64,000 nt of DNA from an uncultured beta proteobacterium. GTDB lineage: Bacteria > Pseudomonadota > Gammaproteobacteria > Burkholderiales > SG8-41. This document shows, piece after piece, positions 8,901-18,724 of this stretch (position 1 is the first letter of the stretch; each line of letters opens with the position of its first letter). Made by a program: the position numbers and the translations under genes. The notes below the pieces were generated by a model. That model had not been told where the DNA came from. It searched no databases and saw nothing but the letters and a program-made list of their open reading frames with translations. The stretch is taken from NCBI GenBank assembly GCA_903889565.1, contig CAISYC010000066.1:1-64000 (forward strand). Direction: 5' to 3'.

Positions 8901-9239
8901 ATGACACTGTTCCGTTTCTTGACGAAGATGGCAAGCGACGATGCGTCGATAAAGCTGGCGTTCGATCACGTTCGTAATCTGGGGCTGTGCGCAGTTATGC
9001 TCGGGGTTTCGCAATACCTCGCCGCGCACCCGGCCCTGTTCTCGATACCCTACAGTGGCTACGTGTTTGCTGCTGCCGCTGGCGTAGCCACGACCGCGCT
9101 GGTGACAATGAACGCCTTTCACGGCCTCAAACGCGCAAGCGAAATTGAACACCCGTTCGTGCGTGCGGTAACGATGTGGTCCGTTAACCTTATGGGTCCG
9201 GCGGTCATCTTTGCGATATTGACGGCGCGACCGTTTTAG
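8901..9239 (+). CDS. Small membrane protein at element right end
   Basis: A 112-residue protein with ATG 8901 behind a strong GGGAGGCGAGG site. It shows three hydrophobic segments: about 28-45, 50-70 and 92-110, ending LTARPF. It is probably an inner-membrane protein. No family recognised. It is the last gene before the right end of the element at tRNA-Pro, a position where cargo genes are often carried. Confidence 0.6.
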   Translation: MTLFRFLTKMASDDASIKLAFDHVRNLGLCAVMLGVSQYLAAHPALFSIPYSGYVFAAAAGVATTALVTMNAFHGLKRASEIEHPFVRAVTMWSVNLMGPAVIFAILTARPF

Positions 9240-9406
9240 TCTTATGTCGTTTCAGCCACTCGGGGTTCCCCGAATCCATTGCTGCGCGGCCTCCGTCCTA
9301 TAGTCGCCCCACTCCCAAAAAACTAACTATCACCGCCGGCGCGATGGGCGAACGAACGCGTGAATCAGACTTCAGTCGGATACCCCCTTAACAAGCGCAG
9401 ACAAAG

Positions 9407-9426
9407 GTGTCACCAATAGTGTCACC
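9407..9426 (+). repeat. Paired GTGTCACC repeat, right arm
   Basis: Two GTGTCACC octamers begin at 9407 and 9419, with the same 12-base period as the pair at 3549. The pair lies 76 bases before the att core at 9483, matching the 65-base distance of the pair at 3319 from its core. Candidate arm-type integrase sites of the element's right end. Confidence 0.5.
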
Positions 9427-9444
9427 ATTGATACAATAAATAAA

Positions 9445-9475
9445 AACGGCCTACGAAATTAATTCGTAAGCCGTT
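9445..9475 (-). terminator. Terminator after tRNA-Pro
   Basis: A 13-base stem (9445-9457 with 9463-9475, one mismatch) around a 5-base loop. On the minus strand it is followed by TTTTTATTTATT and lies just past the tRNA 3' end, so it should end tRNA-Pro transcription. Because it lies inside the element, the element brought it. Confidence 0.75.
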
Positions 9476-9482
9476 GATTTTA

Positions 9483-9559
<77 letters not shown>

Positions 9560-9612
9560 AGGCGCGAAGTATAGCAGAACAGGCCGCCTGATTCGCGACG
9601 CAACGGCTGCGT

Positions 9613-9990
9613 CTAGCGACGCAAAATCTCAAGCACGCCTTTGATTTCCTTGCGTAACGCGCTCAGGTTGGCGTTGACCGGAACCGGTGCGGCACGCGTC
9701 GCCTTGGCCGGTTCGGTGACAATTTCATCGAGCCGGTTGCGCGCACCGCTGATGGTAAAGCCCTGATCGTAGAGCAGATCGCGGATGCGCCGGATCAACA
9801 GGACTTCGTGGTGCTGGTAATAGCGGCGGTTGCCGCGTCGCTTGACCGGCTTTAACTGGGTGAACTCCTGCTCCCAGTAGCGCAATACATGCGGCTTGAC
9901 GCCGCACAGCTCGCTGACCTCGCCAATCGTAAAATACCGTTTGGCGGGAATCGGCGGCAACACGTCCTTAGGACTGTGGTTTGTTTCCAT
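9613..9990 (-). CDS. MerR-family regulator next to ihfA
   Basis: A 125-residue protein with the MerR winged helix at residues 18-85: [22 protein letters not shown], a basic wing KRRGNRRYY, then [16 protein letters not shown]. The C-terminal part is short and has no cysteine-based metal site, so it is not a classical metal-sensing MerR. Genes of this type directly follow ihfA in many beta- and gammaproteobacteria. It overlaps the end of ihfA by 23 bases, so it is co-transcribed with the pheST-ihfA operon. Target genes and ligand are unknown. Confidence 0.9.
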   Translation of the reverse strand: METNHSPKDVLPPIPAKRYFTIGEVSELCGVKPHVLRYWEQEFTQLKPVKRRGNRRYYQHHEVLLIRRIRDLLYDQGFTISGARNRLDEIVTEPAKATRAAPVPVNANLSALRKEIKGVLEILRR

Positions 9991-10285
9991 TGGCGTCGTT
10001 ATAGTTCTTCTCGACCATGGCTTTCAGTTTTTGCGATGCGTGAAATGTCACCACGCGTCTTGCAGTGATCGGTATTTCTTCGCCGGTCTTGGGATTGCGG
10101 CCGGGCCGCTGCGGTTTGTCGCGTAATTGGAAGTTGCCGAAACCGGACAACTTGACGCCTTCGGCGTTCTCCAGCGCGATGCGCACCTCCTCAAAAAACG
10201 ACTCCACCATGTCCTTGGCCTCGCGCTTATTCAAACCAACTTTCTCGAATAGCAGATCTGCCAACTCGGCCTTGGTCAAAGTCAT
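9968..10285 (-). CDS. ihfA: Integration host factor subunit alpha
   Basis: A 105-residue HU/IHF-family protein: [20 protein letters not shown] at the start, [27 protein letters not shown] with the DNA-bending Pro in the beta arm, then [14 protein letters not shown]. With the beta subunit it binds and sharply bends DNA, affecting promoters, site-specific recombination and nucleoid structure. It lies 9 bases after pheT, the usual order. Its presence next to two integrase islands is coincidental, although many integrases use IHF. Confidence 0.97.
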   Translation of the reverse strand: MTLTKAELADLLFEKVGLNKREAKDMVESFFEEVRIALENAEGVKLSGFGNFQLRDKPQRPGRNPKTGEEIPITARRVVTFHASQKLKAMVEKNYNDANGNKPQS

Positions 10286-10294
10286 AATTTCCCC

Positions 10295-12649
10295 TTATTT
10301 ACGGAGCCTTGCCTGAAACTCTTCTTGTAACGTCTGAACCAGCTGCCCTATCTCTTTGTCGACTTCGGCATCGGTCAGCGTTCTGGAAGTATCTTGCAAT
10401 AAGACCCGAAACGCAACACTTTTTTTATCTGAATCAATGCCTTTGCCGCGATAGACGTCAAACGGGGCGAGATCGCAAACGAGCCCGGACGCGGCCTTTT
10501 TCAGGGCATTTAACATCGCGCCCACAGTGATTGCCTCGGCGACTTCTACCGCGAGGTCGCGTCGCACCGTCGGTTGCCGCGAAAATTCGCAATATGCGGG
10601 CAATTTGCGCTCCGATAATGCGTCGAGATTAATCTCGAAAACTATTGGCGCAAAAGGCAAATCGTACTTTTGTTGCAGTTGTGGATGAAGTTCGCCGAGA
10701 CTGCCCACGGCGCCCCCGTCAATCAGGATGGCTGCCGCCCGCCCGGGATGCAGCGCAAGGCGTTGCACCGGCTCGAACCGCATTGCCCGTCCAGTAAGCA
10801 AGGACTCAATATCTGATTTCACATCGTAAAAATCGACGCGCCGCTTGGCACTGCCCCATTGTTCGCCGACCGCGTCGCCATAGGCGATGCCACCGAGCAT
10901 TTTGCGCTGGGCATAACCGGCGCCGGAGCGCTCGTAACAGCAACCGATTTCGAACAGACGCACGCGTTCCTGCTGGCGGGCAAAATTCAGTTTGAGGCAA
11001 TCGACCAAGCTGCCAAGCAGATTGGAGCGCATCGCGCTCATCTGCGCGGCGATCGGATTGGCCAGCAACAACGGCGATTCGATGCCGGCGAAATCGCGCT
11101 CCCAGGCCTGATCGACAAAGCTGTAACTGACGATCTCCTGATAATCGCGCACCACCATACGCGCGCGCACCAGACGATCCGACAATCGGGTCTCCACCGC
11201 CGGCAAAATCACTGCCCCCCCGCGCGGCCGGCCTTCCGGAATGCGGTCGTAGCCGCGCACCCGCGCGACCTCCTCAATCAAATCCTCTTCGATCGCGATG
11301 TCGAACCGATAAGAGGGCGGCGTGACCAGAAACTCGTCACCCAGTTGCAAGAATTCGAAACCGAGCCGCGCAAAAATTGCCGCAACCTCGGTCGCTGCCA
11401 CGGGCACGCCGATTATGCGTTCGGCGCGTGCGCGGCGCAGACGCACTGCCGGACGCGCCGGCAGAATCCCCTTCGCTTCGCACAACGGTCCGGCGTGACC
11501 GCCGCAGATCTCGAGTATCAGGCGGGTTGCGCGATTAAGCGCGCGGGGGGTCGCCGCAAAATCAACACCGCGTTCGAAGCGGTACGATGAATCGGAACCA
11601 AAACCGAGCACACGCGCTTTGCCGGCAATAGCGGCCGGCGCAAAAAATGCGCTCTCCAGCAACACATCCTGCGTTTGATCTGTAACACCACTGTCGGCAC
11701 CGCCCATGATGCCTGCCAGCGCCAAAGCCTTGTCCTGATCGGCGATTACCAGACAGGACGGATCGAGTTTTACGTCCTCACCGTTGAGCACCTTCAACGT
11801 TTCCCCGTTGCGGCCGGGACGCACGCGGATGCCGCCGGCAATATGCGCATGATCGAATGCATGCAGCGGCTGACCGAGTTCAAGCATCACATAGTTGGTC
11901 ACATCGACGATCGCGCTGATGCTGCGCAGGCCGCTGCGTTCAAGGCGTTGCACCATCCAATGCGGTGGCTGCGCCTTCGCGTTCACGCCGCGCACGATGC
12001 GCGCGCTATAACGAGGGCAACCCTCGCCGGCTTCGAGCGCAATGTCAATGCGGTCGGCAATCTCTTCCTGCACTGAAAAATCAGGCAGGGGCTTGAGCGC
12101 GGAACCGGTCATTGCCGCCACTTCGCGCGCGACACCCAGCATGCTCAGGCAATCGCCGCGATTGGGCGTCGGCTTGATCGTGATCAGCTGGTCGTCCAGA
12201 TCGAGTATCTTGCGGATATCGTCGCCTGGCCGCGTATCGGCGGGCAATATTAGCAACCCGGCGGCATCGTCCGCAATTCCGAGCTCCTTCGCCGAGCACA
12301 GCATGCCGCTCGATTCGACCCCACGCACCTTGGCCTGACGGATTTCGATGCCGGGCAGTTTGGCACCAACCTGTGCGAGCGGCACACGCAGACCGGCGGC
12401 AACATTGGGCGCACCGCACACCACGGTAATCACGTCGATGCCAGTATTCACCCGGCACACCTGCAGGCGGTCGGCCGCAGGATGCTTGCTCACCTCGAGT
12501 ACCTCGGCCGCAATCACGCCCGCGAAAGCCGGCGCCGCCGATTCCACCGACTCGACATCGAGGCCGCACATCATGACCACGTCGGCGAGCGCCGCGCTGG
12601 TGATCGGCGGGTCGACGAAAGTGCGCAACCAGTTTTCGGAAAATTTCAT
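10295..12649 (-). CDS. pheT: Phenylalanyl-tRNA synthetase beta subunit
   Basis: A 784-residue protein, the normal bacterial length. The N-terminal EMAP-type tRNA-binding fold covers about 39-150 (ADRLQVCRVNTG). It is followed by the B3/B4 editing region, the B5 domain, a pseudo-catalytic core and the C-terminal anticodon-binding ferredoxin-like domain (YCEFSRQPTVRRDLAVEV). It forms the alpha2-beta2 enzyme with PheS, charges tRNA-Phe and edits mischarged Tyr. It follows pheS with a 55-base gap on the same strand, and ihfA follows 9 bases later. Confidence 0.98.
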   Translation of the reverse strand: MKFSENWLRTFVDPPITSAALADVVMMCGLDVESVESAAPAFAGVIAAEVLEVSKHPAADRLQVCRVNTGIDVITVVCGAPNVAAGLRVPLAQVGAKLPGIEIRQAKVRGVESSGMLCSAKELGIADDAAGLLILPADTRPGDDIRKILDLDDQLITIKPTPNRGDCLSMLGVAREVAAMTGSALKPLPDFSVQEEIADRIDIALEAGEGCPRYSARIVRGVNAKAQPPHWMVQRLERSGLRSISAIVDVTNYVMLELGQPLHAFDHAHIAGGIRVRPGRNGETLKVLNGEDVKLDPSCLVIADQDKALALAGIMGGADSGVTDQTQDVLLESAFFAPAAIAGKARVLGFGSDSSYRFERGVDFAATPRALNRATRLILEICGGHAGPLCEAKGILPARPAVRLRRARAERIIGVPVAATEVAAIFARLGFEFLQLGDEFLVTPPSYRFDIAIEEDLIEEVARVRGYDRIPEGRPRGGAVILPAVETRLSDRLVRARMVVRDYQEIVSYSFVDQAWERDFAGIESPLLLANPIAAQMSAMRSNLLGSLVDCLKLNFARQQERVRLFEIGCCYERSGAGYAQRKMLGGIAYGDAVGEQWGSAKRRVDFYDVKSDIESLLTGRAMRFEPVQRLALHPGRAAAILIDGGAVGSLGELHPQLQQKYDLPFAPIVFEINLDALSERKLPAYCEFSRQPTVRRDLAVEVAEAITVGAMLNALKKAASGLVCDLAPFDVYRGKGIDSDKKSVAFRVLLQDTSRTLTDAEVDKEIGQLVQTLQEEFQARLRK

Positions 12650-12704
12650 TTGATCATTTGGTGCCGGCGAATGACAGCGCGCAGGGCGCGAATGTCCGCT
12701 GGTC

Positions 12705-13697
<993 letters not shown>

Positions 13698-13711
13698 TCA
13701 CGGAGCCGAAA

Positions 13712-13740
13712 AAAAAGGAGGCTGGTTCAGCCTCCTTTTT
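13712..13740 (-). terminator. Hairpin between rplT and pheS
   Basis: A perfect 13-base stem (13712-13724 with 13728-13740) and a 3-base loop, flanked on the minus strand by a run of T. It lies between rplT and pheS and is either a terminator or an attenuator limiting readthrough into pheST. Confidence 0.8.
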
Positions 13741-13754
13741 GCCGGCTGTTTAGC

Positions 13755-14114
13755 TCAGGCGCCGAGGCTGGCCTTGGCTTTTTCGACGAACTTCACAAAC
13801 GCCGGCTTGTCCATCACGGCGATGTCGGCGAGGACCTTGCGATCGACCTCGATCTCCGCCTTGCGCAAGCCGTTCATGAACACGCTGTACGAAAGGCCGT
13901 GCTCGCGCGCTGCAGCATTGATACGCGCAATCCACAGGCTGCGGAAATCGCGTTTCTTGTTGCGGCGGTCGCGATAGGCATACTGCCCGGCGCGCATTAC
14001 CGCTTCGTTGGCAATGCGAAATACGTTGTTGCGACGGCCGCGAAAACCCTTGGCGCGGGCGAGCACTTTCTTGTGGCTGGCGCGCGCGGTAACTCCACGT
14101 TTGACTCTTGGCAT
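13755..14114 (-). CDS. rplT: 50S ribosomal protein L20
   Basis: A 119-residue basic protein starting [19 protein letters not shown], followed by [20 protein letters not shown] and [18 protein letters not shown], all diagnostic of L20. It binds 23S rRNA early in 50S assembly. In gammaproteobacteria L20 also represses its own operon by binding the infC-rpmI mRNA. It is transcribed with rpmI, 11 bases upstream. A strong hairpin follows it. Confidence 0.98.
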   Translation of the reverse strand: MPRVKRGVTARASHKKVLARAKGFRGRRNNVFRIANEAVMRAGQYAYRDRRNKKRDFRSLWIARINAAAREHGLSYSVFMNGLRKAEIEVDRKVLADIAVMDKPAFVKFVEKAKASLGA

Positions 14115-14125
14115 GGTCTGACTCC

Positions 14126-14323
14126 TTAAGCGTACGGAAGCATGGCGTGCACGGAACCGGTATTGCTCTCATGCACACTGGTCGCACTGCGCAACTGACG
14201 CTTACGCTTGGTGGTCTTCTTGGTCAGGATGTGACGGCGGAACGCCGCCCCCCGTTTGACGCGACCGCTGCCGGTCACTCTGAAGCGCTTTTTGGCGCCG
14301 CTCTTCGACTTCATCTTGGGCAT
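14126..14323 (-). CDS. rpmI: 50S ribosomal protein L35
   Basis: A 65-residue protein starting [20 protein letters not shown], the standard L35 N-terminus. Longer in-frame starts upstream (TTG at 14389) are not conserved, and the ATG at 14323 is preceded by AAGGGAG. It sits in the conserved order infC-rpmI-rplT and is a component of the large ribosomal subunit. Confidence 0.98.
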   Translation of the reverse strand: MPKMKSKSGAKKRFRVTGSGRVKRGAAFRRHILTKKTTKRKRQLRSATSVHESNTGSVHAMLPYA

Positions 14324-14405
14324 GACTGCTCCCTTTTCTAACATAGCGCCAGGTGCTTCCCTGCGGGAAGACTTCGGGAACCCGGACAACTACTTATGGT
14401 TGCTG

Positions 14406-15044
14406 CTACTTCTTTTCTTCGACGACTGCCGCCGCCGCGGGTTCTGCCGGCACTGCTGCCGCCGGTGTCGCAGCGGCTTTGGGCGCCGCAGGTTTCTTCG
14501 CTGCGGGTGCCGCCGCCGGCTTTACCGGCTTTTGCTTCGGCGACAACACCATTACCATCTGGCGGCCTTCCATCTTCGGATACTGCTCGATCACCGCATA
14601 CGGCTCGAGATCGGTCTTGACGCGTTCAATCAGGCGCAGGCCGAATTCCTGGTGGGCCATTTCACGCCCGCGGAAGCGCAACGTGACCTTGGTCTTGTCG
14701 CCCTCTTCCAGAAACCGCTGCAGATTACGCAGCTTGATCTTGTAATCGCCTTCGTCGGTGCTGGGGCGAAACTTGACCTCCTTGACGATAATCTGCTTCT
14801 GCTTGAGCTTGGCCTCGTGCCGCTTCTTGCTCTCGCGGTACTTGAACTTGCCGTAATCCATGATACGGCACACCGGCGGCACTGCCGTCGGCGCGATCTC
14901 GACCAGATCCAGTTCTGCCGCCTCCGCCTGCGCATAAGCTGACGCAATGGGCACGACGCCAACCTGCTCGCCATTCGGCCCGATCAACCTGATTTCGGGG
15001 GCGTTAATTTCGCCGTTAATGCGCGGCTCTTTTTCCTGAACGAT
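14406..15044 (-). CDS. infC: Translation initiation factor IF-3, AUC start
   Basis: The conserved reading frame begins [22 protein letters not shown]. No ATG, GTG or TTG precedes it; the first codon is ATC (first base 15044), with a CGGAG ribosome site about 8 bases upstream and an in-frame stop just before. IF-3 genes use rare AUU/AUC starts so that IF-3, which rejects such starts, represses its own translation. The protein has the N-domain, basic linker and C-domain, and then an unusual 40-residue Ala/Pro/Lys-rich tail after [10 protein letters not shown], making about 212 residues against the usual 180. It is first in the infC-rpmI-rplT unit, 25 bases after thrS. Confidence 0.95.
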   Translation of the reverse strand: MVQEKEPRINGEINAPEIRLIGPNGEQVGVVPIASAYAQAEAAELDLVEIAPTAVPPVCRIMDYGKFKYRESKKRHEAKLKQKQIIVKEVKFRPSTDEGDYKIKLRNLQRFLEEGDKTKVTLRFRGREMAHQEFGLRLIERVKTDLEPYAVIEQYPKMEGRQMVMVLSPKQKPVKPAAAPAAKKPAAPKAAATPAAAVPAEPAAAAVVEEKK

Positions 15045-15069
15045 ACAAAAACTCCGCTATATCAAAAAG

Positions 15070-16986
15070 TTATGCCGCGCGCCCGAAATCATGCACCTCT
15101 TGTTGCAGGCGCTCTATGAAGACCTGAACGGGCATCTGCCCGAGGTCCTCGCCTTTGCGGGTTCGCACGGCAACTGTCTGCGCCGCCATTTCTTTGTCAC
15201 CCAGTATGATCTGGTATGGCAGCTTTTGCAGACTATGTTCTCGAATTTTATAGGTTATTTTCTCATTTCTCAAGTCGGCTTGGACGCGCAGCCCGGATTG
15301 TCTCAATTGCGCAACGACGCCCTCGGTGTAAGCGGCCTGATTGCCGGTGATATTCATCACCACCACCTGCACCGGCGCCAGCCAGACCGGCATCGCACCG
15401 GCGAAATTTTCGATCAGAATACCGATAAAGCGCTCCATCGAGCCGACGATGGCCCGGTGGAGCATGACCGGCGTTTTGCGCGTGTTGTCCTCATCGACAT
15501 ATTCAGCGCCAAGCCGTCCCGGCATCGAGAAATCGACCTGGATGGTGCCGCATTGCCAAACGCGTCCGATCGAGTCCTTGAGCGAAAATTCGATCTTGGG
15601 ACCGTAAAACGCGCCCTCGCCCGGCAGAGTTTCCCACGCCACGCCCTTCGCATTCAAAGCATCCGCCAGCGCCTTTTCGGCGACATCCCAGGTCTCGTCG
15701 GCGCCGACCCGCTTCGGCGGCCGCGTCGAGAGCTTGTAAATGATGTCGTTAAAGCCGAAGTCGCGATAAACGTCGATCAGCAGGTCGATGAAATTCGCCA
15801 CTTCGGGCTGAATCTGCGCTTCGGTGCAGAAAATATGACCGTCATCCTGCGTAAAACCGCGCACGCGCATGATGCCGTGCAAGGCGCCCGACGGTTCGTT
15901 GCGATGGCAGGCGCCGAACTCGCCGTAACGCAGAGGGAGGTCGCGGTAACTGTGCAGGCCGGAATTAAAAATCTGCACGTGGCCCGGGCAGTTCATCGGC
16001 TTGATCGCGTAGTCGCGATTCTCGCTCGACGTGGTGAACATGTTTTCCTTGTAGTTCTCCCAGTGCCCCGATTTTTCCCATAACGAGCGGTCGAGAATTT
16101 GCGGGCAACGCACTTCCTGGTAACCGTGATCCTGATAAATGCGGCGCATGTACTGCTCGACCTGCTGCCACACCGTCCAGCCATGCGGATGCCAGAACAC
16201 CAGTCCGGGCGCCTCTTCCTGCATGTGAAACAAATCGAGTTGCTTGGCCAGCCGGCGGTGATCGCGCTTCTCGGCTTCTTCGAGCATGTGCAAATAGGCG
16301 TCGAGTTCTTCCTTCTTCGCCCACGCCGTGCCGTAGATTCGCTGCAGCATTTCGTTCTTCGAGTCGCCGCGCCAGTAGGCGCCGGCAACCTTCATCAATT
16401 TGAATGCCTTCAACTTGCCAGTGGACGGCACATGCGGGCCGCGACAGAGGTCGATGAAATCGCCCTCCCGATAGAGCGACACTTCCTGATCGGCCGGAAT
16501 CGAGGCGATGATTTCCGCCTTGTAGTGCTCGCCGATCGATTTAAAAAATTCGACTGCCTTGTCGCGCGGCCATGCCTCGCGCGACACCGGAATATTGCGT
16601 TTGGCGAGTTCCGCCATGCGCTTTTCGATCGCGGCGAGATCCTCCGGCGTGAACGGGCGCTGGTACGAAAAGTCGTAGTAGAAGCCGTTCTCGATCACCG
16701 GACCGATCGTGACCTGTGCGTCGGGAAACAACTCTTTCACCGCATACGCCAGCAGGTGCGCGGTGGAATGCCGGATCAGATCGACGCCCTCGGCATCCTT
16801 GTCGGTGATGATCGCCAGTTCGCTGTCGGACTCAATGACAAACGACAAATCAACCAGCCTGCCATTGACCTTGCCGCCGAGCGCGGCCTTGGCAAGACCG
16901 GGACCGATCGATGCCGCGACTTCGGCGACCGACGCCGCTTTTTCAAACGGACGCAGCGAACCGTCCGGCAGTTTTACGTTGATCAT
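15070..16986 (-). CDS. thrS: Threonyl-tRNA synthetase
   Basis: A 638-residue class II synthetase starting [19 protein letters not shown] at 16986; an upstream in-frame ATG lacks conserved sequence. Domains in order: TGS (1-60), the editing domain with the [11 protein letters not shown] metal motif, the catalytic core including [15 protein letters not shown] and [13 protein letters not shown], and the C-terminal anticodon-binding domain. It charges tRNA-Thr and removes mischarged Ser. It precedes infC in the conserved cluster. A hairpin with T-run lies 25 bases upstream of the start codon. Confidence 0.98.
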   Translation of the reverse strand: MINVKLPDGSLRPFEKAASVAEVAASIGPGLAKAALGGKVNGRLVDLSFVIESDSELAIITDKDAEGVDLIRHSTAHLLAYAVKELFPDAQVTIGPVIENGFYYDFSYQRPFTPEDLAAIEKRMAELAKRNIPVSREAWPRDKAVEFFKSIGEHYKAEIIASIPADQEVSLYREGDFIDLCRGPHVPSTGKLKAFKLMKVAGAYWRGDSKNEMLQRIYGTAWAKKEELDAYLHMLEEAEKRDHRRLAKQLDLFHMQEEAPGLVFWHPHGWTVWQQVEQYMRRIYQDHGYQEVRCPQILDRSLWEKSGHWENYKENMFTTSSENRDYAIKPMNCPGHVQIFNSGLHSYRDLPLRYGEFGACHRNEPSGALHGIMRVRGFTQDDGHIFCTEAQIQPEVANFIDLLIDVYRDFGFNDIIYKLSTRPPKRVGADETWDVAEKALADALNAKGVAWETLPGEGAFYGPKIEFSLKDSIGRVWQCGTIQVDFSMPGRLGAEYVDEDNTRKTPVMLHRAIVGSMERFIGILIENFAGAMPVWLAPVQVVVMNITGNQAAYTEGVVAQLRQSGLRVQADLRNEKITYKIREHSLQKLPYQIILGDKEMAAQTVAVRTRKGEDLGQMPVQVFIERLQQEVHDFGRAA

Positions 16987-17011
16987 GTGAGAAATCCAGG
17001 GTGCAAAAACA

Positions 17012-17040
17012 AAAAAAGTGCGGACCAGCCGCACTTTTTT
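17012..17040 (-). terminator. Hairpin upstream of thrS
   Basis: A 12-base stem (17012-17023 with 17029-17040) and a 5-base loop, with a T-run on the minus strand. It lies about 110 bases past the tRNA-Val 3' end and 25 bases before the thrS start. It could terminate tRNA-Val transcription or act as a thrS leader attenuator. Confidence 0.7.
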
Positions 17041-17151
17041 GCAGAAACAACAAGACGCGACTAGACCATCGACGGGGTTGAGATACTAGTTCGCGGTGTC
17101 ATAACGCTCGCTTTCGTATCCGGCGATGCAAAAACGTCTGTGTTTATGTGT

Positions 17152-17228
17152 TGGTAGGCGCGATTGGATTCGAACCAACGACCCCCACCATGTCAAGGTG
17201 GTGCTCTAACCAACTGAGCTACGCGCCT
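17152..17228 (-). tRNA. tRNA-Val (anticodon GAC)
   Basis: A 77-base tRNA on the minus strand: acceptor stem AGGCGCG paired with CGCGCCT, discriminator A and encoded CCA. The anticodon loop reads TTGACAT, giving GAC, and the T loop GTTCGAATC is canonical. Its 5' 42 bases are duplicated at 19922-19963, so the 5' half and promoter of this gene now come from the neighbouring island. Confidence 0.95.
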
Positions 17229-17229
17229 G
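17187..17229 (+). repeat. att copy within 5' half of tRNA-Val
   Basis: 43 bases identical in direct orientation to 19922-19964. The repeat runs from the anticodon stem through the tRNA 5' end plus one base. It delimits a 2.7 kb island lying on the 5' side of the tRNA. Confidence 0.9.
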
Positions 17230-17519
17230 CGTATATAACTTATTGCTTTTAAACTGTTTTAATACTACGCCAACTTTTGCCGATCCTGTCACGGTCTGTT
17301 TTTGGCAATTTTTTGGTTAAAAAACCAGAAATTAAACTACCGAAACGAACCCTATACGCAAAACGAAATGCTGGCGCGAAAACGTCAATTATATCAACAG
17401 TTCGGTAACTCGTGAACCCTCGCGATTGTCCAACCGCGCACCACAGGGGAAAATTTATCGCAGCCGCCATCGCGCGACCACGTTGCGTCGTCGTTCGCTC
17501 GCCTTGCCGTTAACCTAAA
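17230..17519. other. Island region upstream of tRNA-Val
   Basis: This 290-base gap is AT-rich next to the tRNA. On the minus strand a TTATAT box lies 6 bases before the tRNA 5' end, with a TTAAAA-like -35 about 17-18 bases further up; this is a candidate replacement promoter brought by the island. I see no gene here. Confidence 0.4.
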
Positions 17520-17870
17520 TTAAACAGCGACGGCTTTAACGCCCTTCTTCTCGATTATTTGAAGCAATTTGGCTGCGGCGCCGCTTGGGCGCTTCCCGGA
17601 ATCAGGTGATTCCCATTTCTGAACAGTCGAAACGCTCACATTCAAAACCCTGGCGAATACAGACTGACTCATGTGCGCTTCAAGCTTTCTTATCTTCGCA
17701 ACTTTGACTGCAGTGAAAACCGGCGGCTTTTGGCAAAGCACCCGCATTTGAATCATATCGGGTTTAGTTATCAATCCATGCGCGTCCAAGGCGACCGCCA
17801 TCTCCAGCGCCTCATCTAGGATTCGCCGCTCGGAACTATCACTTTTTTTGCTTTTCTCTTTTTGGCTCAT
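17520..17870 (-). CDS. HigA-like antitoxin, helix-turn-helix
   Basis: A 116-residue protein from ATG 17868-17870 (MSQKEKSKK). The C-terminal half contains an XRE-type helix-turn-helix: LEAHMSQSVFARVLNVSVSTVQKWESPD, then KRPSGAAAKLLQIIEKKG. This is the HigA/NadS class of antitoxin that pairs with RelE/HigB-like toxins. It overlaps the end of the toxin gene by 32 bases, with the toxin first, the usual order for higBA-type pairs. The pair should autoregulate through an inverted repeat at 18251. It would neutralise the toxin and repress the promoter. Confidence 0.87.
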   Translation of the reverse strand: MSQKEKSKKSDSSERRILDEALEMAVALDAHGLITKPDMIQMRVLCQKPPVFTAVKVAKIRKLEAHMSQSVFARVLNVSVSTVQKWESPDSGKRPSGAAAKLLQIIEKKGVKAVAV

Positions 17871-18237
17871 GGCATATTTCCTTAATGGTTTCGTCCTTAA
17901 CCATCGCATCTAACTGTTTGTTGCTAGCACTTTCTAGACTCTTGGCAAGAAGCTTTGCGGCCTCAACAGCCTCGTCGGAGAAGTTATCCGCATCATTTTT
18001 TTCCAATCCAAACAAGAAAAAAATGGCAATTCCATTTGATTTGGCCGCCAACGTCCGCGTGGATCCACTCTTCCCTTGGCCAGGGATAGCAATTCTCTTC
18101 TTACAAACCCCTCCGCCGAGATCTGCATCAAAAATGCCTTGCTCAATTTCCCTAGCAGCAGCACATAACTCGGCGTCAGTTAAGATTTTCTTTGCCCATC
18201 TGGCAAACGTCTTTACCTTAAATACTCTCTTGGCCAT
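17839..18237 (-). CDS. RelE/HigB-like toxin
   Basis: A 132-residue protein of the RelE/ParE superfamily (PF06296-like). Motifs: FARWAKKILTDAELCAAARE, DADLGGGVCKKRIA, GKSGSTRTLAA and FFLFGLEKNDADNFS, with conserved Lys and Arg residues typical of ribosome-dependent mRNA interferases. It starts at ATG 18237, 14 bases from an inverted repeat that may be the operator. The C-terminal lysine-rich tail is longer than in many relatives. The pair lies in the tRNA-Val island and may stabilise it. Confidence 0.87.
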   Translation of the reverse strand: MAKRVFKVKTFARWAKKILTDAELCAAAREIEQGIFDADLGGGVCKKRIAIPGQGKSGSTRTLAAKSNGIAIFFLFGLEKNDADNFSDEAVEAAKLLAKSLESASNKQLDAMVKDETIKEICHEPKREKQKK

Positions 18238-18250
18238 ATTTATACCATGC

Positions 18251-18269
18251 TATAGCACTAGGTGCAATA
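18251..18269 (+). promoter_or_regulatory. Candidate toxin-antitoxin operator
   Basis: Imperfect palindrome TATAGCAC-TAG-GTGCAATA (one mismatch) 14 bases upstream of the toxin start, overlapping a TGCTATAGC -10-like sequence on the minus strand. Position suits autoregulation by the HTH antitoxin. Confidence 0.45.
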
Positions 18270-18418
18270 GCCAGATTGGAACGCCATATTAGGCATTTTT
18301 ATCAAACAAAACATTAGTATCTTTTTTTGACCCAGCTATCTCGACTACATTCCTTTTGCTGCGACTCGCTTCCGGGCGGCGATACGCGAGAAGATCGAAA
18401 CCACCGATCGCCCCCCTT

Positions 18419-18724
18419 CTATTTAGCACCCAGCGCAATCCGAAGTAATTCAATAGTTTCAACTAATCTTGCCTTCCTAACCCCGCTTTTCGTATCGCTC
18501 AACGATCTCACTGCGACATCTTTGGGCGTCTCCCCGTTCTTGCGCTTCACTGATTTGGCGCCGTGATCGATCAAGATTCGACAAGTTTCCAAATCGCCAC
18601 GCCGGGCTGCTGCGTGCAACGCTGTGGAGTTGTGTTTAGTCTTCGCATTAACATTCGCCCCCGCCCGCAACAGCAACTCTACGATTTCCCGGAAGCCCTT
18701 GTTAATCGCAAGTTCAAGCGGCAA
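18419..18724 (-). pseudogene. Ankyrin-repeat protein, 5' end lost
   Basis: The frame encodes about three ankyrin repeats: REIVELLLRAGANVNAKTKH, STALHAAARRGDLETCRILI, then a partial repeat with GETPKDVA. The only start is a TTG at 18724 inside the end of the truncated integrase gene, and the protein begins mid-repeat, so the N-terminal part has been lost. The conserved ankyrin pattern continues right to the junction, pointing to a deletion that joined this gene to the integrase. The remaining piece may or may not be expressed. Confidence 0.7.

Noticed and set aside
15091..17064. Long plus-strand frames opposite thrS (330 and 321 residues)
   Set aside because: Antisense shadows of thrS, which shows all synthetase motifs.
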